Notes under the pieces: model-generated
What the model saw: the letters and a program-made list of their open reading frames with translations, nothing else
Told to the model about the DNA's origin: nothing
Databases searched by the model: none
Shown: positions 1 through 8,817 of the stretch, one piece after another
How the letters are laid out: each line of letters begins with the position of its first letter
Numbering within the stretch: the stretch's first letter is position 1
Source: Burkholderia ambifaria
Lineage (GTDB): Bacteria > Pseudomonadota > Gammaproteobacteria > Burkholderiales > Burkholderiaceae
Assembly: GCF_001443045.1 (NCBI RefSeq)
Contig: NZ_LKPJ01000009.1
Coordinates: forward strand, 108,398 to 172,397
Direction: 5' to 3'
Length of the DNA stretch: 64,000 nucleotides
Position numbers and translations under genes: made by a program

Positions 1-1513
1 CGACGACCTTCACCGGGCTGTCGTTCAGCTTCGTGCCGTAGCTCGGCACGATCTGGCGGATCTTCTGCTGCCATTCGGGCGTCGCGACCTTATCCTTGAA
101 CACCTTCTGCATCAGGTTCAGCATGATCGGCGCGGCCGTCGATGCGCCCGGCGATGCGCCGAGCAGGCCCGCGATGCTGCCGTCCTGCGAGCTGACGATC
201 TCGGTGCCGAGCTTCAGCACGCCACCCTTCTTCGGGTCGCGCTTGATGATCTGCACGCGCTGGCCGGCCTGCCACAGGCGCCAGTCTTCCTTCTTCGCGT
301 CCGGGAAGTATTCCTTCAGGGCGTTGAAGCGGTCGTCGTCGGACAGCATCAGCTGGCCGGCCAGGTACTGGACGAGCGGAAATTCGTCGACGCCCACGCG
401 CATCATCGGCGCGACGTTGTGCAGGTTGGTGCTCTTCGCGAGGTCGAAGTACGAGCCGTTCTTCAGGAACTTGGTCGAGAACGTCGCGAACGGCCCGAAC
501 AGGATGATCTTCTTGCCGTCGATGATTCGCGTGTCGAGGTGCGGCACCGACATCGGCGGCGAGCCGACCGACGCCTTGCCGTACGCCTTCGCGAGATGCC
601 GCTTCACGACCTCGGGGTTGTCGGTCACGAGGAACGAGCCGCCGACCGGGAACGCGCCGTAGTCCTTCGCCTCGGGGATGCCCGACGCCTGCAGCAGGTG
701 CAGCGCACCGCCGCCCGCGCCGATGAACACGAACTTCGCGTCGACGGCCTGCGGCGGCTCATCCGAGTGCAGCTTGACCCACGACACGCGCCACGTGCCG
801 TCCGCGTTGCGCGAGATCTCGCGCACTTCGCTCGACAGCGACAGCGTGAAGTTCGGCTGCGTCTTCAGGTAGCCGACGAACTGGCGCGTGATCTCGCCGA
901 AGTTCACGTCGGTGCCGATCGGCGTCCAGGTGGCGGCGACCTTCTGCGAACGGTCGCGGCCTTCCATCATCAGCGGCACCCACTGCCTGATCTGGTCGTA
1001 GTCTTCCGAATACTGCATCCCGCGGAACAGCGGGCTCGCCTGCAGCGCGTCATAGCGCTTCTTCAGGAAGCGGACGTTGTCGTCGCCCCATACGAAGCTC
1101 ATGTGCGGCGTCGAGTTGATGAACGAATGCGGATTCTTCAGCACGCCCTGCTTGACCTGCCACGCCCAGAACTGGCGCGAGATCTGGAAGGACTCGTTGA
1201 TCTCGATCGCCTTCGAGATGTCGATCTTGCCGTCGGCCTTTTCCGGCGTGTAGTTCAGCTCCGCGAGCGCCGAGTGACCGGTGCCCGCGTTGTTCCAGCC
1301 GTTCGAGCTTTCGAGCGCGACGCCGTCGAGGCGCTCGACCATCGTCATCGACCAGTCGGGCTGCAGCTCATGCAGCCACACGCCGAGCGTCGAGCTCATG
1401 ATGCCGCCGCCCACCAGCAGGACGTCGACCTTCTTCGTATCGGCGGCATGCGCGGACGACGCGGCGATGCACAGCGCGAGCGCCGACAGTATTACCCGTA
1501 ACGTTTTGATCAC
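1..1513 (-). CDS. mqo: malate:quinone oxidoreductase (3' end outside window)
   Basis: Membrane-associated FAD enzyme that oxidises malate to oxaloacetate and passes electrons to quinone, replacing or supplementing NAD-dependent malate dehydrogenase in the TCA cycle. The minus-strand translation begins at a GTG (1511-1513) preceded by AGGGA six bases upstream. Residues 1-24 form a Sec-type signal peptide ending in SAHA/AD. The mature part opens with the dinucleotide-binding motif [14 protein letters not shown] and continues with the Mqo-typical [20 protein letters not shown]. About 504 codons are visible and the frame runs off the window edge, so the C-terminus is missing. The signal peptide is notable because many characterised Mqo proteins are cytosolic peripheral enzymes. 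Family identity is clear; membrane side is inference. Confidence 0.93.
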   Translation of the reverse strand, partial: MIKTLRVILSALALCIAASSAHAADTKKVDVLLVGGGIMSSTLGVWLHELQPDWSMTMVERLDGVALESSNGWNNAGTGHSALAELNYTPEKADGKIDISKAIEINESFQISRQFWAWQVKQGVLKNPHSFINSTPHMSFVWGDDNVRFLKKRYDALQASPLFRGMQYSEDYDQIRQWVPLMMEGRDRSQKVAATWTPIGTDVNFGEITRQFVGYLKTQPNFTLSLSSEVREISRNADGTWRVSWVKLHSDEPPQAVDAKFVFIGAGGGALHLLQASGIPEAKDYGAFPVGGSFLVTDNPEVVKRHLAKAYGKASVGSPPMSVPHLDTRIIDGKKIILFGPFATFSTKFLKNGSYFDLAKSTNLHNVAPMMRVGVDEFPLVQYLAGQLMLSDDDRFNALKEYFPDAKKEDWRLWQAGQRVQIIKRDPKKGGVLKLGTEIVSSQDGSIAGLLGASPGASTAAPIMLNLMQKVFKDKVATPEWQQKIRQIVPSYGTKLNDSPVKVV

Positions 1514-2116
1514 AGCAGATCCCTTTTTCAACTTGGATGCATCGGTTTGCCATGCCGCCCGGCGGATGCGGATTCGCAACCGGTTCGCGTATCCGGAGAT
1601 CCGGACCGCGAATCCGGAATTCCGGATCGATCGCGTTCGCCGTTGCATTTGCGCACGCGAAACCGTTGCGAAGGACACCTTCGGATCGACTTCATGCGCT
1701 CATGCGAACGCCTGCGTCGCGATCGTGCGACGGGCGCGCAGGCCCTTGCTGCGGGCCTCGCCGGAAGGCGCTTCGGGCTGCATCGCAAGAGGCCGCGCGC
1801 AATGCGTTTCGCGGGGGCGGGGTGGCAAGGGGCGCGTAATATAACCGAACTCGGTCAACGTGTCGCACGCGCAAAATATCCTTGTTTTCGTGGGGTTTTT
1901 TGCGCGTCCGGGTTTCCGGAACGACGGTGCGCGGAACGGGAAAATGCGCAGGGACCGGAGCGGGCGACGCACGCGCTCGACATGCGTCGCACCGATGTGG
2001 AGCGACAAAACGAAGGAGCGCCGTGCCGTCCATGCGCCATTCAATGCGCGACGAGCGCGCGTAATGCGTCGCAGCGGTACTTCATCGTGATGTCGCGGCA
2101 TGGCGCCGCGACCCGG
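1514..2116. promoter_or_regulatory. mqo upstream region with TCCGGA array
   Basis: This 600-base stretch holds no convincing gene; the ORFs in it are arginine-rich shadows. At 1592-1626 the hexamer TCCGGA occurs four times, starting at 1592, 1600, 1613 and 1621. That makes two pairs with 8-base spacing, 21 bases (two helical turns) apart, 80-115 bases upstream of mqo. An AT-richer patch with a T-run lies at 1877-1902. The array looks like a protein-binding site, but no regulator is recognised. Confidence 0.4.
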
Positions 2117-2446
2117 TCATTTCGCCAGATTGTTCCGGCAGAACTGCTCGAACGCTTGCGCCGAATTCGCGAACCCCTTCTGTTTCGCGAGTTCCCACGG
2201 GCGTTCGCATTGTTGCGTCTGTTCGCACCATGTGTAGCCGGCCGAGCCGATGCAGCCGTGCGTATCGCGATCGCCGCCGACGACTGGCGGCGCGGCCTGC
2301 GCGGTCTGCGTATCTTGCGTGTGCTGCGTGGATTGTCCGGCGACATCGGCCGGCAGAGGGGTAGGCGGCTGCGTCGCGCACGCGCTCAATGCAAGCGTAG
2401 CGGCAATCGTGGCGGCAAGCGACGCGGAAGGAATGACCTGTTTCAT
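2117..2446 (-). CDS. small lipoprotein with WC/C motif, function unknown
   Basis: Predicted outer-membrane or periplasmic lipoprotein of 109 residues. The start at 2446 was chosen because it gives a lipoprotein signal peptide (MKQVIPSASLAATIAATLAL then the lipobox LSAC) and has GGAGCG upstream; an in-frame ATG at 2461 is possible. The first 25 mature residues are Gln/Thr/Pro-rich and low in complexity. The C-terminal half has the cysteine pattern GCIGSAGYTWCEQTQQCERPW, reminiscent of small cysteine-stabilised lipoprotein domains found widely in proteobacteria, then Cys in QFCRNN. No function is known to me. It is convergent with nothing and ends the mqo upstream region. Confidence 0.75.
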   Translation of the reverse strand: MKQVIPSASLAATIAATLALSACATQPPTPLPADVAGQSTQHTQDTQTAQAAPPVVGGDRDTHGCIGSAGYTWCEQTQQCERPWELAKQKGFANSAQAFEQFCRNNLAK

Positions 2447-2507
2447 CGGGTAGCGCTCCATGGGATGACGATCGACGGCGGATGCCCGTGCATGGGCGAA
2501 GGGGCGT

Positions 2508-2996
2508 TCACGCATCCGGCACCGGCACGCGCGACGAGAACTTGACCTCGCGCAGCGCGAGGCTCGACTGGATCGACGACACGCCGGCCTGCTTTCTCAG
2601 CACGCGTTCGACGAATTCCGCATACGCGTCGAGATCGGTGGCGACGACCTGCAGGATGTAGTCCGCCGCGCCGGTGATCTTGTGGCACGACGTCACTTCG
2701 TCGTGACGCCGCATCACGTCCTCGAAGTGATCCGAATCCTGGTCCGAATGCATGTTGAACGTGACCTGCACGAACGCGAACACGTTCATCCCGAGCGCGC
2801 GGCGGTCCAGGTTCGCCTGGTAGCCGGTGATCACGCCTTCGTCCTCGAGCCGCTTGCGCCGCCGCCAGCACGGCGTGACGCTCAGCGACAGCCGTTCGCC
2901 GAGCGTCGCGTTGGACAGCGCGCCGTCTTCCTGCAGCAGGCGGAGCATCGCGCGATCGACGCCGTCGAGTTCCACTGAAGCGCGATTTTTGCTCAT
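2508..2996 (-). CDS. Lrp/AsnC family transcriptional regulator
   Basis: A 162-residue feast/famine regulator: winged helix-turn-helix at residues 10-60 (DRAMLRLLQEDGALS...LSLSVTPCWRRRKRLEDEG) followed by the RAM effector-binding domain (FEDVMRRHDEVTSCHKITGAADYILQV). The start at 2996 has GGAGA about 12 bases upstream; longer in-frame ORF sequence before it has no such site. It is transcribed divergently from the acetylpolyamine amidohydrolase, with about 125 bases between the two starts, and probably controls that gene and the binding-protein gene behind it. The effector, perhaps an amino acid or polyamine, is inferred only from context. Confidence 0.9.
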   Translation of the reverse strand: MSKNRASVELDGVDRAMLRLLQEDGALSNATLGERLSLSVTPCWRRRKRLEDEGVITGYQANLDRRALGMNVFAFVQVTFNMHSDQDSDHFEDVMRRHDEVTSCHKITGAADYILQVVATDLDAYAEFVERVLRKQAGVSSIQSSLALREVKFSSRVPVPDA

Positions 2997-3121
2997 TCCC
3001 GGGTCTCCGTAGACGGTTTTCTCAAAATTGTATGAAACGAAGAGGTGAAAAGCAAAGTTATTGCCGGCTGGCGTCAATAGACTGTTGCTACCCCTCACAG
3101 CCTTCACTGCAACGGTCAACC

Positions 3122-4159
3122 ATGCTCACGGTCTACAGCAGCGATCATCATCTGCATCGCGGCGTCGAACTGAAGGACGGCGCGATCACCGATTCGTTCG
3201 AGAACCCCCTTCGCGCCGAGACGGTGCTCGCGCAGGTCCGCGCGGCCGGCCTCGGCGACGTGATCGCGCCGCGTGCGTTCGACCGCGCGTGCTATGCCGG
3301 CGCGCACAGCGCGCGCTATGTCGAGTTCCTCGCCGGCGCATGGGACGAATGGACCGCGACCGGCCGCACCTGCCAGGCGCTGCCGCTTGTGTGGCCGGTG
3401 CGCGCGATGCCGTCGTCGGCCGCGCTGCCCGACTTCATCGACGGCAAGCTCGGTTTCTTTGCAATGGACGCCGGCGCGCCGATCAACGCCGGCACGTGGG
3501 ATGCCGTGAGCGCGAGCGCGAACTCGGCGCTCACCGGCGCCGATCTGCTGTCGAACGGCGGCGCGCGTGCGGCATTCGCGCTGTGCCGCCCGCCCGGCCA
3601 CCATGCGGGCCGCGAGTACATGGGCGGCTACTGCTACCTGAACAACGCGGCGATCGCCGCGCAGCACGGCATCGCGAGCGGTGCGGCGCGCGTCGCGGTG
3701 CTCGACGTCGATTTCCACCACGGGAACGGCACGCAGGACATCTTCTACGACCGTTCGGACGTGCTGTTCGCGTCGCTGCACGGCGAGCCGGCGGTGTCGT
3801 ATCCGTACTTCTCCGGCTATGCCGACGAGCGCGGCGCGGGCGCGGGCGAAGGCTTCAACCTGAACCTGCCGCTGCCGAAGGGCACGCAGTGGGACACCTA
3901 CTCCGCGGCGCTCGGGCAGGCCACTGCCGCGATCGCGAAGCACGCGCCCGACCTGCTCGTCGTGTCGCTCGGCGTCGACACGTTCGAGCACGACCCGATC
4001 AGCCATTTCAAGCTGCGCTCGCCCGACTACCTGCGAATCGGCGAAGCGCTCGCACGCCTGCACCTGCCGACGCTGTTCGTGATGGAAGGCGGCTACATGG
4101 TCGAGGAAATCGGTATCAACGCGGTGAACGTGCTGCTCGGTTTCGAAGGGCGCGCGTGA
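3122..4159 (+). CDS. acetylpolyamine amidohydrolase (histone-deacetylase superfamily)
   Basis: Zinc hydrolase of 345 residues that in related bacteria removes acetyl groups from acetylated polyamines such as acetylputrescine or acetylspermidine, releasing the free polyamine for use. Superfamily motifs in order: the catalytic His pair H160/H161 in PPGHHAG, MGGYCYLNN, the metal-ligand motif DVDFHHGNGT, the second aspartate in VDTFEHDP, and the EGGY motif near the C-terminus. The start is the ATG at 3122 preceded by AACGGTC, not the earlier in-frame ATG. It lies opposite an Lrp-type regulator and 70 bases ahead of a periplasmic binding-protein gene, so the pair may import and process an amine or amino acid. 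Confidence 0.88.
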   Translation: MLTVYSSDHHLHRGVELKDGAITDSFENPLRAETVLAQVRAAGLGDVIAPRAFDRACYAGAHSARYVEFLAGAWDEWTATGRTCQALPLVWPVRAMPSSAALPDFIDGKLGFFAMDAGAPINAGTWDAVSASANSALTGADLLSNGGARAAFALCRPPGHHAGREYMGGYCYLNNAAIAAQHGIASGAARVAVLDVDFHHGNGTQDIFYDRSDVLFASLHGEPAVSYPYFSGYADERGAGAGEGFNLNLPLPKGTQWDTYSAALGQATAAIAKHAPDLLVVSLGVDTFEHDPISHFKLRSPDYLRIGEALARLHLPTLFVMEGGYMVEEIGINAVNVLLGFEGRA

Positions 4160-4229
4160 GCGCATCGCTTTGCCTGCAATCAACGATGGTCCGGATCACG
4201 AACCCACAGCGACAAGGAAGGAGACGAAC

Positions 4230-5375
4230 ATGAATCGATATCGGAAGAAGACGGCATGCGCGACCGCGGCCGCGCTGGCATGCGCATTGTCCGCGCTGTC
4301 CGCGCATGCGGACGAAGTCGCGCGCATCGGGCACGTCGCGCCGCTGACCGGCGCGATCGCGCATCTCGGCAAGGACAGCGAGAACGGCGCACGGCTCGCG
4401 GTCGACGAGATCAACGCGAAGGGGCTCGTGATCGGCGGCAGGAAGGTCGCGCTGCAGCTCGACGCTCAGGACGACGCGGGCGACCCGCGCACGGCGACGC
4501 AGGTCGCGCAGCGCCTCGTCGACGACAAGGTGGTCGGCGTCGTCGGCCACCACAATTCGGGCACGTCGATTCCGGCGTCGCGCGTCTATCGCGACGGCGG
4601 CGTCGTGCAGATCTCGCAGGCCGCGACCAATCCGATGTACACGCAGCAGGGCTTCAAGACGACTTATCGTGTCGTCGCGACCGATGCGCAGCAAGGGCCC
4701 GCGCTGGCGATGTATGCGGCGAAGAACATGGGTATCAGGACGGTGGCCGTGGTCGACGATTCGACCGCGTACGGGCAGGGCCTCGCGACCGAGTTCGAGA
4801 AGGCGGCGAAATCGGCCGGGATGACGGTGATCTCGCGCGACGCGACCAACGACAAGGCGATCGACTTCCGCGCGATCCTCACGAAGATCAAGGGCGAGAA
4901 CCCCGACGCGATCATGTACGGCGGGATGGACGCCACCGGCGGCCCGCTCGCGAAGCAGGCTCGCCAGCTCGGCATGCGCGCGAAGATCCTCGCCGGTGAC
5001 GGCGTGTGCTCGACCGACCTGCCGAAGCTCGCGGGCCCGGCGTCGGACAACGTCGTGTGCTTGGAAGCCGGCATCGCGCTCGAGAAGATGCCGGGCGGCG
5101 CGGCGTTCGTGAAGCGCTACGAGGCGCGCTACCACCAGCCGATGCAGGTGTATGCGCCGTTCTCGTACGACGCGGTGTACATCATCGTCGACGCGATGAA
5201 GCGCGCGAATTCGACGGATCCGGCGAAGGTGCTGGCCGCGATGCCGGCGACCGACTATCGCGGCGTGATCGGCGAAACGAGCTTCACGCCGCAGGGCGAC
5301 CTGAAGCACGGCGCGATCTCGGTGTTCACGTACAGGAGCGGCAAGAAGGCGTTGCTCGACATCGTCAGGATGTAA
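4230..5375 (+). CDS. branched-chain amino-acid type ABC transporter substrate-binding protein
   Basis: Periplasmic binding protein of 381 residues, LivJ/LivK type. A signal peptide (residues 1-24) ends AHA before DEVARIGHVAPLTG. The two-lobed Peripla_BP_6 fold shows in IGHVAPLTGAIAHLGKDSEN, ALQLDAQDDAGDP, VVGVVGHHNSGTSIPAS and ISQAATNPMYT. The ATG at 4230 has a strong AAGGAAGGAG ribosome site. No permease or ATPase gene follows; the next gene is convergent, so it must use a transporter encoded elsewhere. Position after an acetylpolyamine amidohydrolase gene suggests the ligand could be an amine-derived amino acid, but the family mostly binds branched-chain amino acids. Confidence 0.9.
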   Translation: MNRYRKKTACATAAALACALSALSAHADEVARIGHVAPLTGAIAHLGKDSENGARLAVDEINAKGLVIGGRKVALQLDAQDDAGDPRTATQVAQRLVDDKVVGVVGHHNSGTSIPASRVYRDGGVVQISQAATNPMYTQQGFKTTYRVVATDAQQGPALAMYAAKNMGIRTVAVVDDSTAYGQGLATEFEKAAKSAGMTVISRDATNDKAIDFRAILTKIKGENPDAIMYGGMDATGGPLAKQARQLGMRAKILAGDGVCSTDLPKLAGPASDNVVCLEAGIALEKMPGGAAFVKRYEARYHQPMQVYAPFSYDAVYIIVDAMKRANSTDPAKVLAAMPATDYRGVIGETSFTPQGDLKHGAISVFTYRSGKKALLDIVRM

Positions 5376-5381
5376 CGCAGG

Positions 5382-5423
5382 CGGGGCGCACGCGCTGCGC
5401 GGCATGCGCGGGCGTGCGCCCCG
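5382..5423. terminator. bidirectional hairpin between convergent genes
   Basis: A perfect 12-base stem, CGGGGCGCACGC at 5382-5393 and its complement at 5412-5423, encloses an 18-base loop. It lies between the stop of the binding-protein gene and the stop of the MscS gene. There is no clear T-run, so efficiency is uncertain. Confidence 0.55.
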
Positions 5424-5428
5424 ACACG

Positions 5429-6304
5429 TTACGACGCCTGTACGCGGCGCGGGTCGGCCCGACGCTGCTGTTCGGCATCGTGCACGATGTGCAGCTCGCG
5501 CGTGCGGATCGGCAGCGCGCAGTCCGCGTCGTCGAGCGTCTTGCGGACCTGGCGCGCGAGGCGCCAGCGCATCGCCCAGAACGTGTCGGTATGCGTCCAT
5601 ACGCGCATGTTCGCGATGGCCGTGCTGTCGTCGAAGCGCATCACCATCACGTCCGGCGCGGGATCCTTCAGCACGTCGGGGTCGGCTTCGGCCAGCGCGC
5701 GCAGCGCGTCGAGCGCACGATCGATGTCGTCGTGCACGGACACTTCCACTTCGAGATCGAGACGGCGCGTCGGATTGCGCGTGTAGTTGCGGATCGAGCT
5801 GCCCCACAGCGCGCTGTTCGGCACGTATTCGCAGATGCCGTCCGGTTTCGTCAGTCGCGTCATGAAGAGCCCGACCTCGTCCACCGTCCCCGCGACGCCC
5901 GTGCCGCCGTCGATGTAGTCGCCGACCTTGAACGGCCGCAGCAGCAACAGCATGATGCCGGCCGCGATGTTCTGCATCGTGCCCTGCAGCGCGAGCCCGA
6001 TCGCGAGGCCGGCCGCGCCGAGCACCGCGACGATGCTCGCGGTTTCGATACCGAGCTGCGACAGCGCGCCGACGATCGCGACGATGCGGATGCCCCACAC
6101 GGCGACGTCGCAGAGGATCGGCCGCAGCGTGTCGTCGACGCGTTCCTTGTTCGCGAGCAGACGGTTCAGCCAGTTGCCGATGCGTTTCGACAGCCACCAG
6201 CCCGCGACGAGCAGCGCGAGGGCCGCGCAGAGCCTGAGCGAAAGCGTGGACAACGCGTTCCACAGGAACGTCCAGCGTTCCGGATGAAGATGATCGAGAA
6301 ACAT
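5429..6304 (-). CDS. MscS family mechanosensitive ion channel
   Basis: Small-conductance mechanosensitive channel of 291 residues that opens under membrane tension to release solutes on osmotic downshock. Three N-terminal membrane segments are visible (about 20-40, 63-80 and 85-110). The pore helix and adjoining beta domain carry the family signature GLALQGTMQNIAAGIMLLLL RPFKVGDYI. The hydrophilic C-terminal vestibule domain ends in a basic tail. The start at 6304 gives a normal MscS length; an upstream extension is arginine-rich and looks non-coding. It is a stand-alone gene convergent with the binding-protein gene. Confidence 0.9.
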   Translation of the reverse strand: MFLDHLHPERWTFLWNALSTLSLRLCAALALLVAGWWLSKRIGNWLNRLLANKERVDDTLRPILCDVAVWGIRIVAIVGALSQLGIETASIVAVLGAAGLAIGLALQGTMQNIAAGIMLLLLRPFKVGDYIDGGTGVAGTVDEVGLFMTRLTKPDGICEYVPNSALWGSSIRNYTRNPTRRLDLEVEVSVHDDIDRALDALRALAEADPDVLKDPAPDVMVMRFDDSTAIANMRVWTHTDTFWAMRWRLARQVRKTLDDADCALPIRTRELHIVHDAEQQRRADPRRVQAS

Positions 6305-6633
6305 GACGGGATTCCGGTTTGAGGACAGAAGGCGCAACGGGCGGCGGCGTCCGCCGTGATCGGACGGGCATGCGCGCGTGCGTCGGCCGCCCTCGACTGT
6401 ACACGGCATGAGGTGTTTCGCGCGAATGCACGGGGCTGGATTCCGCGCGTCTTCGCCGTGAAATTGCGCTTTGGTTCATGTACTAAGAGGTTCTAAGAAC
6501 AAATAGGACTTGTCCTATTCAGCCATGTTGGCCCTGCCGATACACTCGCTTCCAGGCTACCGGATCGCGATGAGCGTTTCTCCGCGGCAACCGGTTCTTT
6601 TCCCGTTTTTCATTGATAGCGAGTGACGACGCA

Positions 6634-8004
6634 ATGCGGTTCGACCTGTGTTTACGTCTCGCACGCGAACAAGGTCGATCCGCGCAATGCGGCGCCATCC
6701 GCTTTCCGCTCCGCCGCGCGCTGGTGCGCGGTGTCGCTGTTGCGGCGTGGCTTACCGGCATGCCGGGTGCGGTGGCGTGGGCATCTTCCGATGCCATGCC
6801 GTTCACGCCCATAACGGCGCAAGCGGCCGACCTTGTCGACGTGCCTTTCTTCAGTTCCGCCCGGACCGTCTGGGGCGGCTTGCCGGCGGCGGCGGTGGTG
6901 CCGGGCATCGCGCCGGGTTCGCCCGCGGCCCGTGTGCATGCGGACGTCTATGCCGGCATGTTCGTCGTGCGCGCAGGCGCCTGTGCGCCGTACGTCGTCC
7001 TCTGCGACGCGGCACGCGATGCGATCGAGCGCAATTACGCGGCCCGTTTCCACTACGGTTTCGCCTCGCCGCTTCCGGCAATCGGTGTGCGGCCTGCATT
7101 CGAGCCGCGTCATGTCGATCTGGCGTCCGCCGAGCCGTTCGTGCTCGCGGAGCGGCAGAGCGGCACGCGTGTCGGCGCGATCACCGGCAGCCTGCGCGCG
7201 TCGCTCGCGCGTGCCGATCTGCCGGCCGGCGTCGCTGCGCAGGTCACGCGCATGATGGCCGGGCGGCTCGATGTGACGCAGCATGGCGCGGTCGGCGACA
7301 CCTTCCGCGTCGCGTTCGAACCGGACGACAGTGCAGTCGTGCCGGGCGACGTGCGTGTGACGGCGCTCGATGTCCGCTTTCGCGGCCAGCACGTCGAGGC
7401 GGTGTGGTTCGCTGCGGAAGCGGGATCGTCGGGCGCTTACTACGACCTCGACGGCGTACCGCTCGCTGGTGCGCGGTTCGCGATGCCGGTTCGTGCGACG
7501 CGAACCAGTTCGCGTTTCGGTGCGCGCGTGCATCCGGTCACCGGCGCGCGTCACGTGCATTCGGGCGTCGATCTCGCCGCGCCGGCGGGCCGCGCGGTCC
7601 ATGCATCGGAGCGCGGCGTCGTGTCGTTCATCGGCACCGAGCCGGGTGGCTACGGCAAGTACGTGGTGGTGCGCCATGAGGGCGGCTATGCGTCTTACTA
7701 CGCGCATCTGTCGGCGTTCGAGCCGATGCTGCGCACGGGCATGCGCATCACCCGCGGCCAGCGCGTCGGTGCGGTCGGAAGCACGGGGACGGCGACCGGC
7801 CCGCATCTGCACTTCGAGATGCGGCGGCACAATCGTCCGGTCGATCCGGTCGCGCTGGTGCAGGCGACGAATGCGGCCGTGCTGAAGGGCCGGCAGCGCG
7901 TGGCGTTCGATCGTGTCGCGCATGACGCGCGTACGCGGCTCGCTTCCGCAGCGTGGTCGCAGCCGGTCGCGATGTCGAAACCGGCTGTGTCGCCCGCCGG
8001 CTGA
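6634..8004 (+). CDS. M23 family metallopeptidase (peptidoglycan endopeptidase)
   Basis: A 456-residue secreted or periplasmic protein. The N-terminus is basic and is followed by a hydrophobic segment (VRGVAVAAWLTGMPGAVAWA) that acts as a signal peptide or anchor. A middle region of about 200 residues resembles the OapA/LysM-like linker regions of this family. The LytM/M23 domain occupies the last third, with zinc ligands H309 and D313 in HSGVDLAAPAG and H391/H393 in GPHLHFEMRR. All ligands are present, so it should be an active Gly- or D-Ala-type endopeptidase remodelling the cell wall. The ATG at 6634 is preceded by GAGTGA; a TTG 21 bases earlier is an alternative. Confidence 0.88.
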   Translation: MRFDLCLRLAREQGRSAQCGAIRFPLRRALVRGVAVAAWLTGMPGAVAWASSDAMPFTPITAQAADLVDVPFFSSARTVWGGLPAAAVVPGIAPGSPAARVHADVYAGMFVVRAGACAPYVVLCDAARDAIERNYAARFHYGFASPLPAIGVRPAFEPRHVDLASAEPFVLAERQSGTRVGAITGSLRASLARADLPAGVAAQVTRMMAGRLDVTQHGAVGDTFRVAFEPDDSAVVPGDVRVTALDVRFRGQHVEAVWFAAEAGSSGAYYDLDGVPLAGARFAMPVRATRTSSRFGARVHPVTGARHVHSGVDLAAPAGRAVHASERGVVSFIGTEPGGYGKYVVVRHEGGYASYYAHLSAFEPMLRTGMRITRGQRVGAVGSTGTATGPHLHFEMRRHNRPVDPVALVQATNAAVLKGRQRVAFDRVAHDARTRLASAAWSQPVAMSKPAVSPAG

Positions 8005-8180
8005 GCGCGCGGCTTCGTCCTCGGTCGGCTGCATCGCCGTGCTCGCAGCGATATGCATCGGCGCCGGATCGACCGGCCGTGGCGTGCATCGTCGCTGCCG
8101 ATCGGTGGACCCGACCGCGTTGCCGCCGCGCGGCCGATGCAAGCGAAACGAGTGACTTTGTCGCCATCCTGGGCTACGCT

Positions 8181-8210
8181 CCCAACTCCGATACTCCGAG
8201 TCGCAATAAC
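8181..8210. promoter_or_regulatory. putative Rrf2 operator, site 1 (autoregulation)
   Basis: The 30 bases directly before the rrf2-type ATG match, at 20 of 30 positions, the near-perfect palindrome found upstream of the NADH dehydrogenase gene at 10095-10124. Shared blocks are AACT, CGAT and GAGTCG with the same spacing. Such overlap with the ribosome site would suit autorepression. The site itself is only a weak palindrome. Confidence 0.5.
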
Positions 8211-8732
8211 ATGTCGTTCATCAGCACCGGCGTCGAGTATGGCCTGCATTGCCTGCTCTACCTCGCCGACACTTCCGCAGGCGTGCGTGACGCGAGCGTG
8301 CGTGATCTTGCCGAGATGCAGGGCATCTCCGTCGATTACGCGGCCAAGCTGTTCACGCGTCTTGCGAAGGCCGGGATCGTCGTCTCCAGCGAAGGCATAC
8401 GTGGCGGATTTGCACTGGCGAAGCCGGCTCGGGACATTTCCGTGCAGGATGTCGTCGAGGCGATCGACGGCGACAAACGGCTCTTCGATTGCCGCGAGGT
8501 GCGCGGCCAGTGCGCTGTGTTCGAAGGCGATGCGCCCGCGTGGGCCACGCGCGGCACCTGTTCGATTCACGCGGTGATGCAGGCGGCCGAACAGGCGATG
8601 CGCGAGGAGCTGAAAAAGCAGTCGCTCGCCGATCTGGCCGAGCGGGCATGGTCGAAAGCGCCGGCCAGTTACGGCCCCAAGGTGGTTGGCTGGTTTGCCG
8701 ATCGCGCGGCCAGTCGCGGCAGCGAGCGCTGA
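8211..8732 (+). CDS. Rrf2 family transcriptional regulator
   Basis: A 173-residue Rrf2 regulator: N-terminal winged helix (MSFISTGVEYGLHCLLYLAD ... SVDYAAKLFTRLAKAGIV, wing GGFALAKP), dimerisation helix, and the cysteine cluster of the family in FDCREVRGQC...TCSIHAV. Three conserved cysteines suggest an Fe-S cluster or thiol sensing of redox state, NO or iron, as in IscR and NsrR; this is inference. It is convergent with the NADH dehydrogenase gene, 85 bases apart end to end. Related 30-base sequences at its own start and in front of that dehydrogenase point to both being targets. Confidence 0.9.
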   Translation: MSFISTGVEYGLHCLLYLADTSAGVRDASVRDLAEMQGISVDYAAKLFTRLAKAGIVVSSEGIRGGFALAKPARDISVQDVVEAIDGDKRLFDCREVRGQCAVFEGDAPAWATRGTCSIHAVMQAAEQAMREELKKQSLADLAERAWSKAPASYGPKVVGWFADRAASRGSER

Positions 8733-8768
8733 TTCGCAGATTGGCGGATCAGCGCGGTACGGCAACAC

Positions 8769-8792
8769 GCGGGGCGCATCGAGCGCCCCCCG
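8769..8792. terminator. bidirectional hairpin between rrf2 and ndh genes
   Basis: GGGGCGC (8771-8777) pairs with GCGCCCC (8783-8789) around the loop ATCGA, and outer GC pairs extend the stem with a small bulge. It lies in the 85 bases between convergent stops. No strong T-run is seen. Confidence 0.5.
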
Positions 8793-8817
8793 CATATCGT
8801 CGGCGCAAACGCGCCGC

